Source: Metellina segmentata (taxonomy: Eukaryota > Arthropoda > Arachnida > Araneae > Tetragnathidae). From it: a stretch of 64,000 nt of DNA. The notes under the pieces are model-generated. The model was not told the DNA's origin. It was given only the letters and a program-made list of their open reading frames with translations, and ran no database searches. Shown here one piece after another: positions 13,497 to 27,022 of the stretch; within the stretch, counting starts at the first letter, position 1; each line of letters begins with the position of its first letter. The position numbers and the translations under genes were made by a program. The stretch spans positions 125,314,220-125,378,219 of the forward strand of contig OX375876.1 of the NCBI GenBank assembly GCA_947359465.1, written 5' to 3'.

Positions 13497-15673
13497 CCTC
13501 GACTCTTTTTTTTGGTCTTGACTCTTTTTTGGTCTTGACTCTTTTTTGGTCTTGACACTCTTTTGGGTCACGACTCTTTTACTTTGGTCTCGGCTCTTTT
13601 TTGGTCTCTGCTCTTTTCTGCTTTTTTTTGTCTCGACCCTTTGTTTTGGTCTTGACTCTTTTTTTTTGGTGAAGACTCTTTTTTTTGTCTTGACTCTTTT
13701 TTTAGGTCTTGACTCTTTTTTTTTGGTCTCAACTCTTTTTTGGTATTGACTCTTTTTGTCCTCGATTCTTTTTTGGCTTGACTCTTTTTTGGTCTTGACT
13801 CTTTTTTGGTCTTGACTCTTTTTTGATCTTGACTCTTTTTTGGTCTCGACTCTTTTTTGGTCTTGACTCTTTTTTTTTGGTCTTGACCTTTTTTTTTGGT
13901 CTTGACTCTTTTTTGGTCTCGACTCTTTTTTTTTGGTTTTGACTCTTTTTTTTTTGGTCTTGAATCTTTTTCGGTCTCGACTCTTTTGTGGTCTCGACTC
14001 TTTTTTTTTTGTCTCTACTTTTTTTTGGTCTTGACTCTTTTTTTGATTGTGACTCTTTTTTTGGTCTTGACTTTTTTTTGGTCTCGACTCTTTTTCGGTA
14101 TTGACTCTTTTTTATTGTGAGAACTCTTTTTTTTGTCACGACTCTTTTTTGGTCCCGACCCGTTTGTGGTCTCAACTCTTTAGTCTCTTTTTTGGTCTCG
14201 AATCTTTTTTGGTCCAACTCTTGTGGTTTTGACTCTTTTTTGGTATTGACTCTTTTTTGTCCTCGACTCTTTTTTGGTCTTGACTCTTTTTTTGGTCTTG
14301 ACTCTTTTATTTTGGTCTCTGCTCTTTTGTGGTCTCGACTCTTTTGTGGCCTCGACTCTTTTTGGGTTTCAACTCTTTTTTGGTCCTACTCTTTTTTGGT
14401 TTCGACTTTTTTTTGGTCTTGACTCTCTTTTCGGTCACGACTCTTTTACTTTGGTCTCGGCTATTTTTTGGTCTCTGCTCTTTTCTGCTTTTTTTTGTCT
14501 CGACCCTTTGTCTTGGTCGTGACTCTTTTTTTTGGTGAAGACTCTTTTTTTTTGTCTCGACTCTTTTTTTTGGTCTCGACTCTTTTTTTAGGTCTTGACT
14601 CTTTTTTTTGGTCTCAACTCTTTTTTGCTCTCTGCTCTTTTTTTGGCCTCGACTCTTTTTTTTGGTCTTGACTCTTTTTTGGTCTTGACTCTTTTTTGGT
14701 CTTGACTCTTTTTTGGTCTTGACACTCTTTTTGGTCACGACTCTTTTACTTTGGTCTCGGCTCTTTTTTGGTCTCTGCTCTTTTCTGCTTTTTTTTGTCT
14801 CGACCCTTTGTTTTGGTCTTGACTCTTTTTTTTGGTGAAGACTCTTTTTTTAGGTCTTGACTCTTTTTTTTGGTCTCAACTCTTTTTTGCTCTCTGCTCT
14901 TTTTTTGGCCTCGACTCTTTTTTTTGGTCTTGACTCTTTTTTGGTCTTGACTCTTTTTTGGTCTCGACTCTTTTTTTTTTGTCTCTACTTTTTTTTGGTC
15001 TTGACTCTTTTTTTGATTGTGACTCTTTTTTTGGTCTTGACTTTTTTTTGGTCTCGACTCTTTTTCGGTATTGACTCTTTTTTATTGTGAGAACTCTTTT
15101 TTTTGTCACGACTCTTTTTTGGTCCCGACCCGTTTGTGGTCTCAACTCTTTAGTCTCTTTTTTGGTCTCGAATCTTTTTTGGTCCAACTCTTGTGGTTTT
15201 GACTCTTTTTTGGTCTTGACTCTTTTTTTGGTCTTGACTCTTTTATTTTGGTCTCTGCTCTTTTGTGGTCTCGACTCTTTTGTGGCCTCGACTCTTTTTG
15301 GGTTTCAACTCTTTTTTGGTCCTACTCTTTTTTGGTTTCGACTTTTTTTTGGTCTTGACTCTCTTTTTGGTCACGACTCTTTTACTTTGGTCTCGGCTAT
15401 TTTTTGGTCTCTGCTCTTTTTTTTTTGGTCTCGACTCTTTTTTTTGGTCTTGACTCTTTTGTGGTGTCAACTCTTTTGTGGTCACGACTCTTTTTGGTTT
15501 TGACTCTTTTTTGGTTTCAAATCGTTTTTGATCCAAATCTTTTTTGGTTTCGATTTTTTTTGGTCTCGACTTTTTTTGGTTCTTGACTTTTTATTTGTTC
15601 TTGACTTTTTTTTTGGTGTCGACTCTTTTTGTTTGTTCTCGACTCTTTTTTGGTCTGCTCTTTTGTGGTCTCG

Positions 15674-15702
15674 ACTCTTTTCCACAAAATAAATAGTCTA
15701 CG
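15674..15702 (-). repeat. Inverted satellite monomer, site 2
   Basis: CCACAAAATAAATAGTC is the reverse complement of GACTATTTATTTTGTGG, a monomer with two substitutions. It follows a TTTTGTGG unit and leads into TACGCTTTTTTGG. Confidence 0.75.
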
Positions 15703-17120
15703 CTTTTTTGGTCTCTGCTCTTTTCTGCTTTTTTTTTGGTCACGACTCTTTTTCGGTCTCGACTCTTTTGTGGAGTCAACTCTTTTATGGTCCCGACTCT
15801 TTTTGGTTTTGACTCTTTTTTTGGTCTTGACTCATTTATTTTGGTCTCTGCTCTTTGCTGCTTTTTGTTTGGTCTCGACTCTTTTTTTTGGTCTTGACTC
15901 TTTGTTTTGTCTCGACTCTTTTTCGGACTCGACTCTTTTGTGGTCTCGACTCTTTTTTATGGTGATGTCTCTATTTTTTTCGACTTTTTTTTGTCTCGAC
16001 TCTTTTTGTTTGTTCTCGACTCTTTTTTTGGTCTTGACTCTTTTTTGGTCTTGACTCTTTTTTAGTCTCGACTCTTTTTTGGTCTTGACTCTTTTTTTTG
16101 GTCTTGACTCTTTTTTTGGTCTTGCTCTTTTATTTTGGTCTCTGCTCTTTTCTGCTTTTTGTTTGGTCTCGACTCTTTTTTTTTGGTCTTGACTCTTTTT
16201 TTTGGTCTTGACTCTTTTTCGGTCTCGACTCTTTTGTGGTCTCGACTCTTTTTTATGGTGAGGACTCTTTTTTTTTCGACTTTTTTTTGTCTCGACTCTT
16301 TTGTGGCCTCTGCTCTTTTCTTTTTTTTGGTCTCGACTCTTTTTTTTGGTCTTGATTTTTTTTTTGTCTCGACTCTTTTTGGGTCTCGCCTCTTTTGTGG
16401 TCTCGACTCTTTTTTTTTGTCTCAACTTTTTTTTGGTCTTGACTCTTTTTTTGATCGTGATTTTTTTTTGGTCGTGACTTTTTTTGGTCTCGACTCTTTT
16501 TCGGTATTGACTCTTTTTTTAATGTGAGAACTCTTTTTTTTGTCTCGACTCTTTTTTGGTCTTGACTCTTTTTTGGTCTTGACTCTTTTTTGGTCTTGAC
16601 TCTTTTTTGATCTTGACTCTTTTTTGGTCTCGACTCTTTTTTGGTCTTGACTCTTTTTTTTTTGGTCTTGACCTTTTTTTTTGGTCTTGACTCTTTTTTG
16701 GTCTCGACTCTTTTTTTTGGTTTTTACTCTTTTTTTTTGGTCTTGAATCTTTTTCGGTCTCGACTCTTTTGTGGTCTCGACTCTTTTTTTTTGTCTCAAC
16801 TTTTTTTTGGTCTTGACTCTTTTTTTGATCGTGATTTTTTTTTGGTCGTGACTTTTTTTGGTCTCGACTCTTTTTCGGTATTGACTCTTTTTTTATTGTG
16901 AGAACTCTTTTTTTTGGTCTCGACTCTTTTTTGGTCTTGACTCTTTTTTGGTCTTGACTCTTTTTTGGTCTTGACTCTTTTTTGATCTTGACTCTTTTTT
17001 GGTCTCGACTCTTTTTTGGTCTTGACTCTTTTTTTTTTGGTCTTGACTTTTTTTTGGTCTCGACTCTTTTTCGGTTTTGACTCTTTTTTATTGTGAGAAC
17101 TCTTTTTTTTGTCACGACTC

Positions 17121-17240
17121 TTTTTTGGTCCCGACCCGTTTGTGGTCTCAACTCTTTAGTCTCTTTTTTGGTCTCGAATCTTTTTTGGTCCCGACCCGTT
17201 TGTGGTCTCAACTCTTTAGTCTCTTTTTTGGTCTCGAATC
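17121..17240 (+). repeat. 60-bp exact tandem duplication inside the satellite
   Basis: Bases 17,121-17,180 are repeated without change at 17,181-17,240; the unit carries GGTCCCGACCCGTTTGTGG. The same doubled form is at 22,920-23,039, 25,713-25,832, 35,770-35,889, 38,160-38,279, 40,953-41,072 and 44,281-44,400. Other copies of this landmark are single, so the doubling marks one sublineage of higher-order repeats that later spread. Confidence 0.9.
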
Positions 17241-19636
17241 TTTTTTGGTCCAACTCTTGTGGTTTTGACTCTTTTTTGGTCTTGACTCTTTTTTGTCCTC
17301 GACTCTTTTTTGTCCTTGACTCTTTTTTTGGTCTTGACTCTTTTATTTTGGTCTCTGCTCTTTTGTGGTCTCGACTCTTTTTGGGTTTCAACTCTTTTTT
17401 GGTCCTACTCTTTTTTGGTTTCGACTTTTTTTTGGTCTTGACTCTCTTTTTGGTCACGACTCTTTTACTTTGGTCTCGGCTATTTTTTGGTCTCTGCTCT
17501 TTTTTTTTTGGTCTCGACTCTTTTTTTTGGTCTTGACTCTTTTTTGGTCTTGACTCTTTTGTGGTCTCGACTCTTTTGTGGTCTCGATTCTTTTTTGGTT
17601 TCAACTCTTTTTTGGTCCTACTCTTTTTTGGTTTCGACTTTTTTTTGGTCTTGACTCTCTTTTCGGTCACGACTCTTTTACTTTGGTCTCGGCTATTTTT
17701 TGGTCTCTGCTCTTTTCTGCTTTTTTTTGTCTCGACCCTTTGTTTTGGTCGTGACTCTTTTTTTTGGTGAAGACTCTTTTTTTTTGTCTCGACTCTTTTT
17801 TTTGGTCTCGACTCTTTTTTTAGGTCTTGACTCTTTTTTTTGGTCTCAACTCTTTTTTGCTCTCTGCTCTTTTTTTGGCCTCGACTCTTTTTTTTGGTCT
17901 TGACTCTTTTTTGGTTTCGACTTTTTTTTGGTCTTGACTCTCTTTTCGGTCACGACTCTTTTACTTTGGTCTCGGCTATTTTTTGGTCTCTGCTCTTTTC
18001 TGCTTTTTTTTGTCTCGACCCTTTGTTTTGGTCTTGACTCTTTTTTTTGGTGAAGACTCTTTTTTTTGTCTCGACTCTTTTTTTAGGTCTTGACTCTTTT
18101 TTTTTGGTCTCAACTCTTTTTTGGTATTGACTCTTTTTGTCCTCGACTCTTTTTTGGACTTGACTCTTTTTTGGTCTTGACTCTTTTTTGGTCTTGACTC
18201 TTTTTTGATCTTGACTCTTTTTTGGTCTCGACTCTATTTTGGTCTTGACTCTTTTTTTTGGTCTTGACCTTTTTTTTTGGTCTTGACTCTTTTTTGGTCT
18301 CGACTCTTTTTTTTGGTTTTGACTCTTTTTTTTTGGTCTTGAATCTTTTTCGGTCTCGACTCTTTTGTGGTCTCGACTCTTTTTTATGGTGAGGACTCTT
18401 TTTTTTTCGACTTTTTTTTGTCTCGACTCTTTTGTGGTCTCGACTCTTTTTTTTTGGTAAGGACTCTTTTTTGGTCTCTGCTCTTTTCTTTTTTTTGGTC
18501 TCGACTCTTTTTTTTGGTCTTGATTTTTTTTGTCTCGACTCTTTTTCGGTCTCGCCTCTTTTGTGGTCTCGACTCTTTTTTTTTTGTCTCTACTTTTTTT
18601 TGGTCTTGACTCTTTTTTTGATCGTGATTTTTTTTGGTCGTGACTTTTTTTGGTCTCGACTCTTTTTCGGTATTGACTCTTTTTTTATTGTGAGAACTCT
18701 TTTTTTTTGTCACGGCTCTTTTTTGGTCCCGACCCGTTTGTGGTCTCAACTCCTTAGTCACTTTTTTTGGTCTCGAATCTTTTTTGGTCCAACTCTTGTG
18801 GTTTTGACTCTTTTTTGGTATTGACTCTTTTTTGTCCTCGACTCTTTTTTGGTCTTGACTCTTTTTTTGGTCGACTCTTTTATTTTGGTCTCGACTCTTT
18901 TGTGGTCTCGACTGTTTTGTGGTCTCGACTCTTTTTTGGTTTCAACTCTTTTTTGGTCCTACTCTTTTTTGGTTTCGACTTTTTTTTGGTCTTGACTCTC
19001 TTTTCGGTCACGACTCTTTTACTTTGGTCTCGGCTATTTTTTGGTCTCTGCTCTTTTCTGCTTTTTTTTGTCTCGACCCTTTGTTTTGGTCTTGACTCTT
19101 TTTTTTTGGTGAAGACTCTTTTTTTTGTCTCGACTCTTTTTTTTGGTCTCGACTCTTTTTTGAGGTCTTGACTCTTTTTTTTGGTCTCAACTCTTTTTTG
19201 CTCTCTGCTCTTTTTTTGGCCTCGACTCTTTTTTTTGGTCTTGACTCTTTTTTGGTCTTGACTCTTTTTTGGTCTTGACTCTTTTTTGGTCTTGACACTC
19301 TTTTTGGTCACGACTCTTTTACTTTGGTCTCGGCTCTTTTTTGGTCTCTGCTCTTTTCTGCTTTTTTTTTGTCTCGACCCTTTGTTTTGGTCTTGACTCT
19401 TTTTTTTGGTGAAGACTCTTTTTAATGTCTCGACTCTTTTTTAGGTCTTGACTCTTTTTTTTTGGTCTCAACTCTTTTTTGGTATTGACTCTTTTTGTCC
19501 TCGACTCTTTTTGGGTCTTGACTCTTTTTTGGTCTTGACTCTTTTTTGATCTTGACTCTTTTTTGGTCTCGACTCTTTTTTGGTCTTGACTCTTTTTTTT
19601 TGTCTTGACCTTTTTTTTGGTCGTGACTTTTTTTGG

Positions 19637-22600
19637 TCTCGACTCTTTTTTTTGGTCTTGACTCTTTTTTGGTCTTGACTCTTTTTTGGTCTTGACACTC
19701 TTTTGGGTCACGACTCTTTTACTTTGGTCTCGGCTCTTTTTTGGTCTCTGCTCTTTTCTGCTTTTTTTTGTCTCGACCCTTTGTTTTGGTCTTGACTCTT
19801 TTTTTTTGGTGAAGACTCTTTTTTTTGTCTTGACTCTTTTTTTAGGTCTTGACTCTTTTTTTTTGGTCTCAACTCTTTTTTGGTATTGACTCTTTTTGTC
19901 CTCGATTCTTTTTTGGCTTGACTCTTTTTTGGTCTTGACTCTTTTTTGGTCTTGACTCTTTTTTGATCTTGACTCTTTTTTGGTCTCGACTCTTTTTTGG
20001 TCTTGACTCTTTTTTTTTGGTCTTGACCTTTTTTTTTGGTCTTGACTCTTTTTTGGTCTCGACTCTTTTTTTTTGGTTTTGACTCTTTTTTTTTTGGTCT
20101 TGAATCTTTTTCGGTCTCGACTCTTTTGTGGTCTCGACTCTTTTTTTTTTGTCTCTACTTTTTTTTGGTCTTGACTCTTTTTTTGATTGTGACTCTTTTT
20201 TTGGTCTTGACTTTTTTTTGGTCTCGACTCTTTTTCGGTATTGACTCTTTTTTATTGTGAGAACTCTTTTTTTTGTCACGACTCTTTTTTGGTCCCGACC
20301 CGTTTGTGGTCTCAACTCTTTAGTCTCTTTTTTGGTCTCGAATCTTTTTTGGTCCAACTCTTGTGGTTTTGACTCTTTTTTGGTATTGACTCTTTTTTGT
20401 CCTCGACTCTTTTTTGGTCTTGACTCTTTTTTTGGTCTTGACTCTTTTATTTTGGTCTCTGCTCTTTTGTGGTCTCGACTCTTTTGTGGCCTCGACTCTT
20501 TTTGGGTTTCAACTCTTTTTTGGTCCTACTCTTTTTTGGTTTCGACTTTTTTTTGGTCTTGACTCTCTTTTCGGTCACGACTCTTTTACTTTGGTCTCGG
20601 CTATTTTTTGGTCTCTGCTCTTTTCTGCTTTTTTTTGTCTCGACCCTTTGTCTTGGTCGTGACTCTTTTTTTTGGTGAAGACTCTTTTTTTTTGTCTCGA
20701 CTCTTTTTTTTGGTCTCGACTCTTTTTTTAGGTCTTGACTCTTTTTTTTGGTCTCAACTCTTTTTTGCTCTCTGCTCTTTTTTTGGCCTCGACTCTTTTT
20801 TTTGGTCTTGACTCTTTTTTGGTCTTGACTCTTTTTTGGTCTTGACTCTTTTTTGGTCTTGACACTCTTTTTGGTCACGACTCTTTTACTTTGGTCTCGG
20901 CTCTTTTTTGGTCTCTGCTCTTTTCTGCTTTTTTTTGTCTCGACCCTTTGTTTTGGTCTTGACTCTTTTTTTTGGTGAAGACTCTTTTTTTAGGTCTTGA
21001 CTCTTTTTTTTGGTCTCAACTCTTTTTTGCTCTCTGCTCTTTTTTTGGCCTCGACTCTTTTTTTTGGTCTTGACTCTTTTTTGGTCTTGACTCTTTTTTG
21101 GTCTCGACTCTTTTTTTTTTGTCTCTACTTTTTTTTGGTCTTGACTCTTTTTTTGATTGTGACTCTTTTTTTGGTCTTGACTTTTTTTTGGTCTCGACTC
21201 TTTTTCGGTATTGACTCTTTTTTATTGTGAGAACTCTTTTTTTTGTCACGACTCTTTTTTGGTCCCGACCCGTTTGTGGTCTCAACTCTTTAGTCTCTTT
21301 TTTGGTCTCGAATCTTTTTTGGTCCAACTCTTGTGGTTTTGACTCTTTTTTGGTCTTGACTCTTTTTTTGGTCTTGACTCTTTTATTTTGGTCTCTGCTC
21401 TTTTGTGGTCTCGACTCTTTTGTGGCCTCGACTCTTTTTGGGTTTCAACTCTTTTTTGGTCCTACTCTTTTTTGGTTTCGACTTTTTTTTGGTCTTGACT
21501 CTCTTTTTGGTCACGACTCTTTTACTTTGGTCTCGGCTATTTTTTGGTCTCTGCTCTTTTTTTTTTGGTCTCGACTCTTTTTTTTGGTCTTGACTCTTTT
21601 GTGGTGTCAACTCTTTTGTGGTCACGACTCTTTTTGGTTTTGACTCTTTTTTGGTTTCAAATCGTTTTTGATCCAAATCTTTTTTGGTTTCGATTTTTTT
21701 TGGTCTCGACTTTTTTTGGTTCTTGACTTTTTATTTGTTCTTGACTTTTTTTTTGGTGTCGACTCTTTTTGTTTGTTCTCGACTCTTTTTTGGTCTGCTC
21801 TTTTGTGGTCTCGACTCTTTTCCACAAAATAAATAGTCTACGCTTTTTTGGTCTCTGCTCTTTTCTGCTTTTTTTTTGGTCACGACTCTTTTTCGGTCTC
21901 GACTCTTTTGTGGAGTCAACTCTTTTATGGTCCCGACTCTTTTTGGTTTTGACTCTTTTTTTGGTCTTGACTCATTTATTTTGGTCTCTGCTCTTTGCTG
22001 CTTTTTGTTTGGTCTCGACTCTTTTTTTTGGTCTTGACTCTTTGTTTTGTCTCGACTCTTTTTCGGACTCGACTCTTTTGTGGTCTCGACTCTTTTTTAT
22101 GGTGATGTCTCTATTTTTTTCGACTTTTTTTTGTCTCGACTCTTTTTGTTTGTTCTCGACTCTTTTTTTGGTCTTGACTCTTTTTTGGTCTTGACTCTTT
22201 TTTAGTCTCGACTCTTTTTTGGTCTTGACTCTTTTTTTTGGTCTTGACTCTTTTTTTGGTCTTGCTCTTTTATTTTGGTCTCTGCTCTTTTCTGCTTTTT
22301 GTTTGGTCTCGACTCTTTTTTTTTGGTCTTGACTCTTTTTTTTGGTCTTGACTCTTTTTCGGTCTCGACTCTTTTGTGGTCTCGACTCTTTTTTATGGTG
22401 AGGACTCTTTTTTTTTCGACTTTTTTTTGTCTCGACTCTTTTGTGGCCTCTGCTCTTTTCTTTTTTTTGGTCTCGACTCTTTTTTTTGGTCTTGATTTTT
22501 TTTTTGTCTCGACTCTTTTTGGGTCTCGCCTCTTTTGTGGTCTCGACTCTTTTTTTTTGTCTCAACTTTTTTTTGGTCTTGACTCTTTTTTTGATCGTGA

Positions 22601-25435
22601 TTTTTTTTTGGTCGTGACTTTTTTTGGTCTCGACTCTTTTTCGGTATTGACTCTTTTTTTAATGTGAGAACTCTTTTTTTTGTCTCGACTCTTTTTTGGT
22701 CTTGACTCTTTTTTGGTCTTGACTCTTTTTTGGTCTTGACTCTTTTTTGATCTTGACTCTTTTTTGGTCTCGACTCTTTTTTGGTCTTGACTCTTTTTTG
22801 GTCTCGACTCTTTTTTGGTCTTGACTCTTTTTTTTTTGGTCTTGACTTTTTTTTGGTCTCGACTCTTTTTCGGTTTTGACTCTTTTTTATTGTGAGAACT
22901 CTTTTTTTTGTCACGACTCTTTTTTGGTCCCGACCCGTTTGTGGTCTCAACTCTTTAGTCTCTTTTTTGGTCTCGAATCTTTTTTGGTCCCGACCCGTTT
23001 GTGGTCTCAACTCTTTAGTCTCTTTTTTGGTCTCGAATCTTTTTTGGTCCAACTCTTGTGGTTTTGACTCTTTTTTGGTCTTGACTCTTTTTTGTCCTCG
23101 ACTCTTTTTTGTCCTTGACTCTTTTTTTGGTCTTGACTCTTTTATTTTGGTCTCTGCTCTTTTGTGGTCTCGACTCTTTTTGGGTTTCAACTCTTTTTTG
23201 GTCCTACTCTTTTTTGGTTTCGACTTTTTTTTGGTCTTGACTCTCTTTTTGGTCACGACTCTTTTACTTTGGTCTCGGCTATTTTTTGGTCTCTGCTCTT
23301 TTTTTTTTGGTCTCGACTCTTTTTTTTGGTCTTGACTCTTTTTTGGTCTTGACTCTTTTGTGGTCTCGACTCTTTTGTGGTCTCGATTCTTTTTTGGTTT
23401 CAACTCTTTTTTGGTCCTACTCTTTTTTGGTTTCGACTTTTTTTTGGTCTTGACTCTCTTTTCGGTCACGACTCTTTTACTTTGGTCTCGGCTATTTTTT
23501 GGTCTCTGCTCTTTTCTGCTTTTTTTTGTCTCGACCCTTTGTTTTGGTCGTGACTCTTTTTTTTGGTGAAGACTCTTTTTTTTTGTCTCGACTCTTTTTT
23601 TTGGTCTCGACTCTTTTTTTAGGTCTTGACTCTTTTTTTTGGTCTCAACTCTTTTTTGCTCTCTGCTCTTTTTTTGGCCTCGACTCTTTTTTTTGGTCTT
23701 GACTCTTTTTTGGTTTCGACTTTTTTTTGGTCTTGACTCTCTTTTCGGTCACGACTCTTTTACTTTGGTCTCGGCTATTTTTTGGTCTCTGCTCTTTTCT
23801 GCTTTTTTTTGTCTCGACCCTTTGTTTTGGTCTTGACTCTTTTTTTTGGTGAAGACTCTTTTTTTTGTCTCGACTCTTTTTTTAGGTCTTGACTCTTTTT
23901 TTTTGGTCTCAACTCTTTTTTGGTATTGACTCTTTTTGTCCTCGACTCTTTTTTGGACTTGACTCTTTTTTGGTCTTGACTCTTTTTTGGTCTTGACTCT
24001 TTTTTGATCTTGACTCTTTTTTGGTCTCGACTCTATTTTGGTCTTGACTCTTTTTTTTGGTCTTGACCTTTTTTTTTGGTCTTGACTCTTTTTTGGTCTC
24101 GACTCTTTTTTTTGGTTTTGACTCTTTTTTTTTGGTCTTGAATCTTTTTCGGTCTCGACTCTTTTGTGGTCTCGACTCTTTTTTATGGTGAGGACTCTTT
24201 TTTTTTCGACTTTTTTTTGACTCGACTCTTTTGTGGTCTCGACTCTTTTTTTTTGGTAAGGACTCTTTTTTGGTCTCTGCTCTTTTCTTTTTTTTGGTCT
24301 CGACTCTTTTTTTTGGTCTTGATTTTTTTTGTCTCGACTCTTTTTCGGTCTCGCCTCTTTTGTGGTCTCGACTCTTTTTTTTTTGTCTCTACTTTTTTTT
24401 GGTCTTGACTCTTTTTTTGATCGTGATTTTTTTTGGTCGTGACTTTTTTTGGTCTCGACTCTTTTTCGGTATTGACTCTTTTTTTATTGTGAGAACTCTT
24501 TTTTTTTGTCACGGCTCTTTTTTGGTCCCGACCCGTTTGTGGTCTCAACTCCTTAGTCACTTTTTTTGGTCTCGAATCTTTTTTGGTCCAACTCTTGTGG
24601 TTTTGACTCTTTTTTGGTATTGACTCTTTTTTGTCCTCGACTCTTTTTTGGTCTTGACTCTTTTTTTGGTCGACTCTTTTATTTTGGTCTCGACTCTTTT
24701 GTGGTCTCGACTGTTTTGTGGTCTCGACTCTTTTTTGGTTTCAACTCTTTTTTGGTCCTACTCTTTTTTGGTTTCGACTTTTTTTTGGTCTTGACTCTCT
24801 TTTCGGTCACGACTCTTTTACTTTGGTCTCGGCTATTTTTTGGTCTCTGCTCTTTTCTGCTTTTTTTTGTCTCGACCCTTTGTTTTGGTCTTGACTCTTT
24901 TTTTTTGGTGAAGACTCTTTTTTTTGTCTCGACTCTTTTTTTTGGTCTCGACTCTTTTTTGAGGTCTTGACTCTTTTTTTTGGTCTCAACTCTTTTTTGC
25001 TCTCTGCTCTTTTTTTGGCCTCGACTCTTTTTTTTGGTCTTGACTCTTTTTTGGTCTTGACTCTTTTTTGGTCTTGACTCTTTTTTGGTCTTGACACTCT
25101 TTTTGGTCACGACTCTTTTACTTTGGTCTCGGCTCTTTTTTGGTCTCTGCTCTTTTCTGCTTTTTTTTTGTCTCGACCCTTTGTTTTGGTCTTGACTCTT
25201 TTTTTTGGTGAAGACTCTTTTTAATGTCTCGACTCTTTTTTAGGTCTTGACTCTTTTTTTTTGGTCTCAACTCTTTTTTGGTATTGACTCTTTTTGTCCT
25301 CGACTCTTTTTGGGTCTTGACTCTTTTTTGGTCTTGACTCTTTTTTGATCTTGACTCTTTTTTGGTCTCGACTCTTTTTTGGTCTTGACTCTTTTTTTTT
25401 GTCTTGACCTTTTTTTTGGTCGTGACTTTTTTTGG
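19637..25435 (+). repeat. Family A 6,140-bp higher-order unit, copy b (341-bp deletion)
   Basis: It tracks copy a at offset 6,140 to about 22,790, then at 5,799, so it has lost about 341 bp. In copy a the lost part lies between two runs reading GGTCTCGACTC, T run, GGTCTTGACTC near 16,630 and 16,995, consistent with recombination or slippage between direct repeats. It carries its own inverted monomer near 21,822 and the 60-bp doubling at 22,920. Confidence 0.85.
21814..21842 (-). repeat. Inverted satellite monomer, site 3
   Basis: Same form as site 2, 6,140 bp downstream, so it was copied with the 6.14-kb higher-order unit. Confidence 0.75.
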
Positions 25436-27022
25436 TCTCGACTCTTTTTCGGTATTGACTCTTTTTTTATTGTGAGAACTCTTTTTTTTGGTCTCGACTC
25501 TTTTTTGGTCTTGACTCTTTTTTGGTCTTGACTCTTTTTTGGTCTTGACTCTTTTTTGATCTTGACTCTTTTTTGGTCTCGACTCTTTTTTGGTCTTGAC
25601 TCTTTTTTTTTGGTCTTGACCTTTTTTTTTGGTCTTGACTTTTTTTTGGTCTCGACTCTTTTTCGGTTTTGACTCTTTTTTATTGTGAGAACTCTTTTTT
25701 TTGTCACGACTCTTTTTTGGTCCCGACCCGTTTGTGGTCTCAACTCTTTAGTCTCTTTTTTGGTCTCGAATCTTTTTTGGTCCCGACCCGTTTGTGGTCT
25801 CAACTCTTTAGTCTCTTTTTTGGTCTCGAATCTTTTTTGGTCCAACTCTTGTGGTTTTGACTCTTTTTTGTCCTCGACTCTTTTTTGTCCTTGACTCTTT
25901 TTTTGGTCTTGACTCTTTTATTTTGGTCTCTGCTCTTTTGTGGTCTCGACTCTTTTTGGGTTTCAACTCTTTTTTGGTCCTACTCTTTTTTGGTTTCGAC
26001 TTTTTTTTGGTCTTGACTCTCTTTTCGGTCACGACTCTTTTACTTTGGTCTCGGCTATTTTTTGGTCTCTGCTCTTTTCTGCTTTTTTTTGTCTCGACCC
26101 TTTGTTTTGGTCGTGACTCTTTTTTTTGGTGAAGACTCTTTTTTTAGGTCTTGACTCTTTTTTTTGGTCTCAACTCTTTTTTGCTCTCTGCTCTTTTTTT
26201 GGCCTCGACTCTTTTTTTTGGTCTTGACTCTTTTTTGGTCTTGACTCTTTTTTGGTCTTGACACTCTTTTTGGTCACGACTCTTTTACTTTGGTCTCGGC
26301 TCTTTTTTGGTCTCTGCTCTTTTCTGCTTTTTTTTGTCTCGACCCTTTGTTTTGGTCTTGACTCTTTTTTTTTGGTGAAGACTCTTTTTTTTGTCTCGAC
26401 TCTTTTTTTAGGTCTTGACTCTTTTTTTTTGGTCTCAACTCTTTTTTGGTATTGACTCTTTTTGTCCTCGACTCTTTTTTGGACTTGACTCTTTTTTGGT
26501 CTTGACTCTTTTTTGGTCTTGACTCTTTTTTGATCTTGACTCTTTTTTGGTCTCGACTCTATTTTGGTCCTACTCTTTTTTGGTTTCGACTTTTTTTTGG
26601 TCTTGACTCTCTTTTTGGTCACGACTCTTTTACTTTGGTCTCGGCTATTTTTTGGTCTCTGCTCTTTTTTTTTTGGTCTCGACTCTTTTTTTTGGTCTTG
26701 ACTCTTTTTTGGTCTTGACTCTTTTGTGGTCTCGACTCTTTTGTGGTCTCGACTCTTTTTTGGTTTCAACTCTTTTTTGGTCCTACTCTTTTTTGGTTTC
26801 GACTTTTTTTTGGTCTTGACTCTCTTTTCGGTCACGACTCTTTTACTTTGGTCTCGGCTATTTTTTGGTCTCTGCTCTTTTCTGCTTTTTTTTGTCTCGA
26901 CCCTTTGTTTTGGTCGTGACTCTTTTTTTTGGTGAAGACTCTTTTTTTAGGTCTTGACTCTTTTTTTTGGTCTCAACTCTTTTTTGCTCTCTGCTCTTTT
27001 TTTGGCCTCGACTCTTTTTTTT
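25436..27022 (+). repeat. Family A segment with partial copies of the preceding units
   Basis: The stretch reuses pieces of the 6.14-kb unit in a new order: the doubled 60-bp marker recurs at 25,713, and the GGTGAAGACTC and TTACTTTGGTCTCGG groups follow. The whole segment recurs near 40.7-42.26 kb at offset 15,240. Confidence 0.75.

Larger units (their letters stand above)
13497..19636 (+). repeat. Family A 6,140-bp higher-order unit, copy a
   Basis: This segment repeats at a constant offset of 6,140 from about 19,637 up to about 22,790, then at 5,799. It contains an inverted monomer near 15,682, a 60-bp exact tandem duplication at 17,121-17,240, and a segment of about 341 bp around 16,640-17,000 that copy b lacks. 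Much of it also recurs near 32.1-37.5 kb. Confidence 0.85.
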
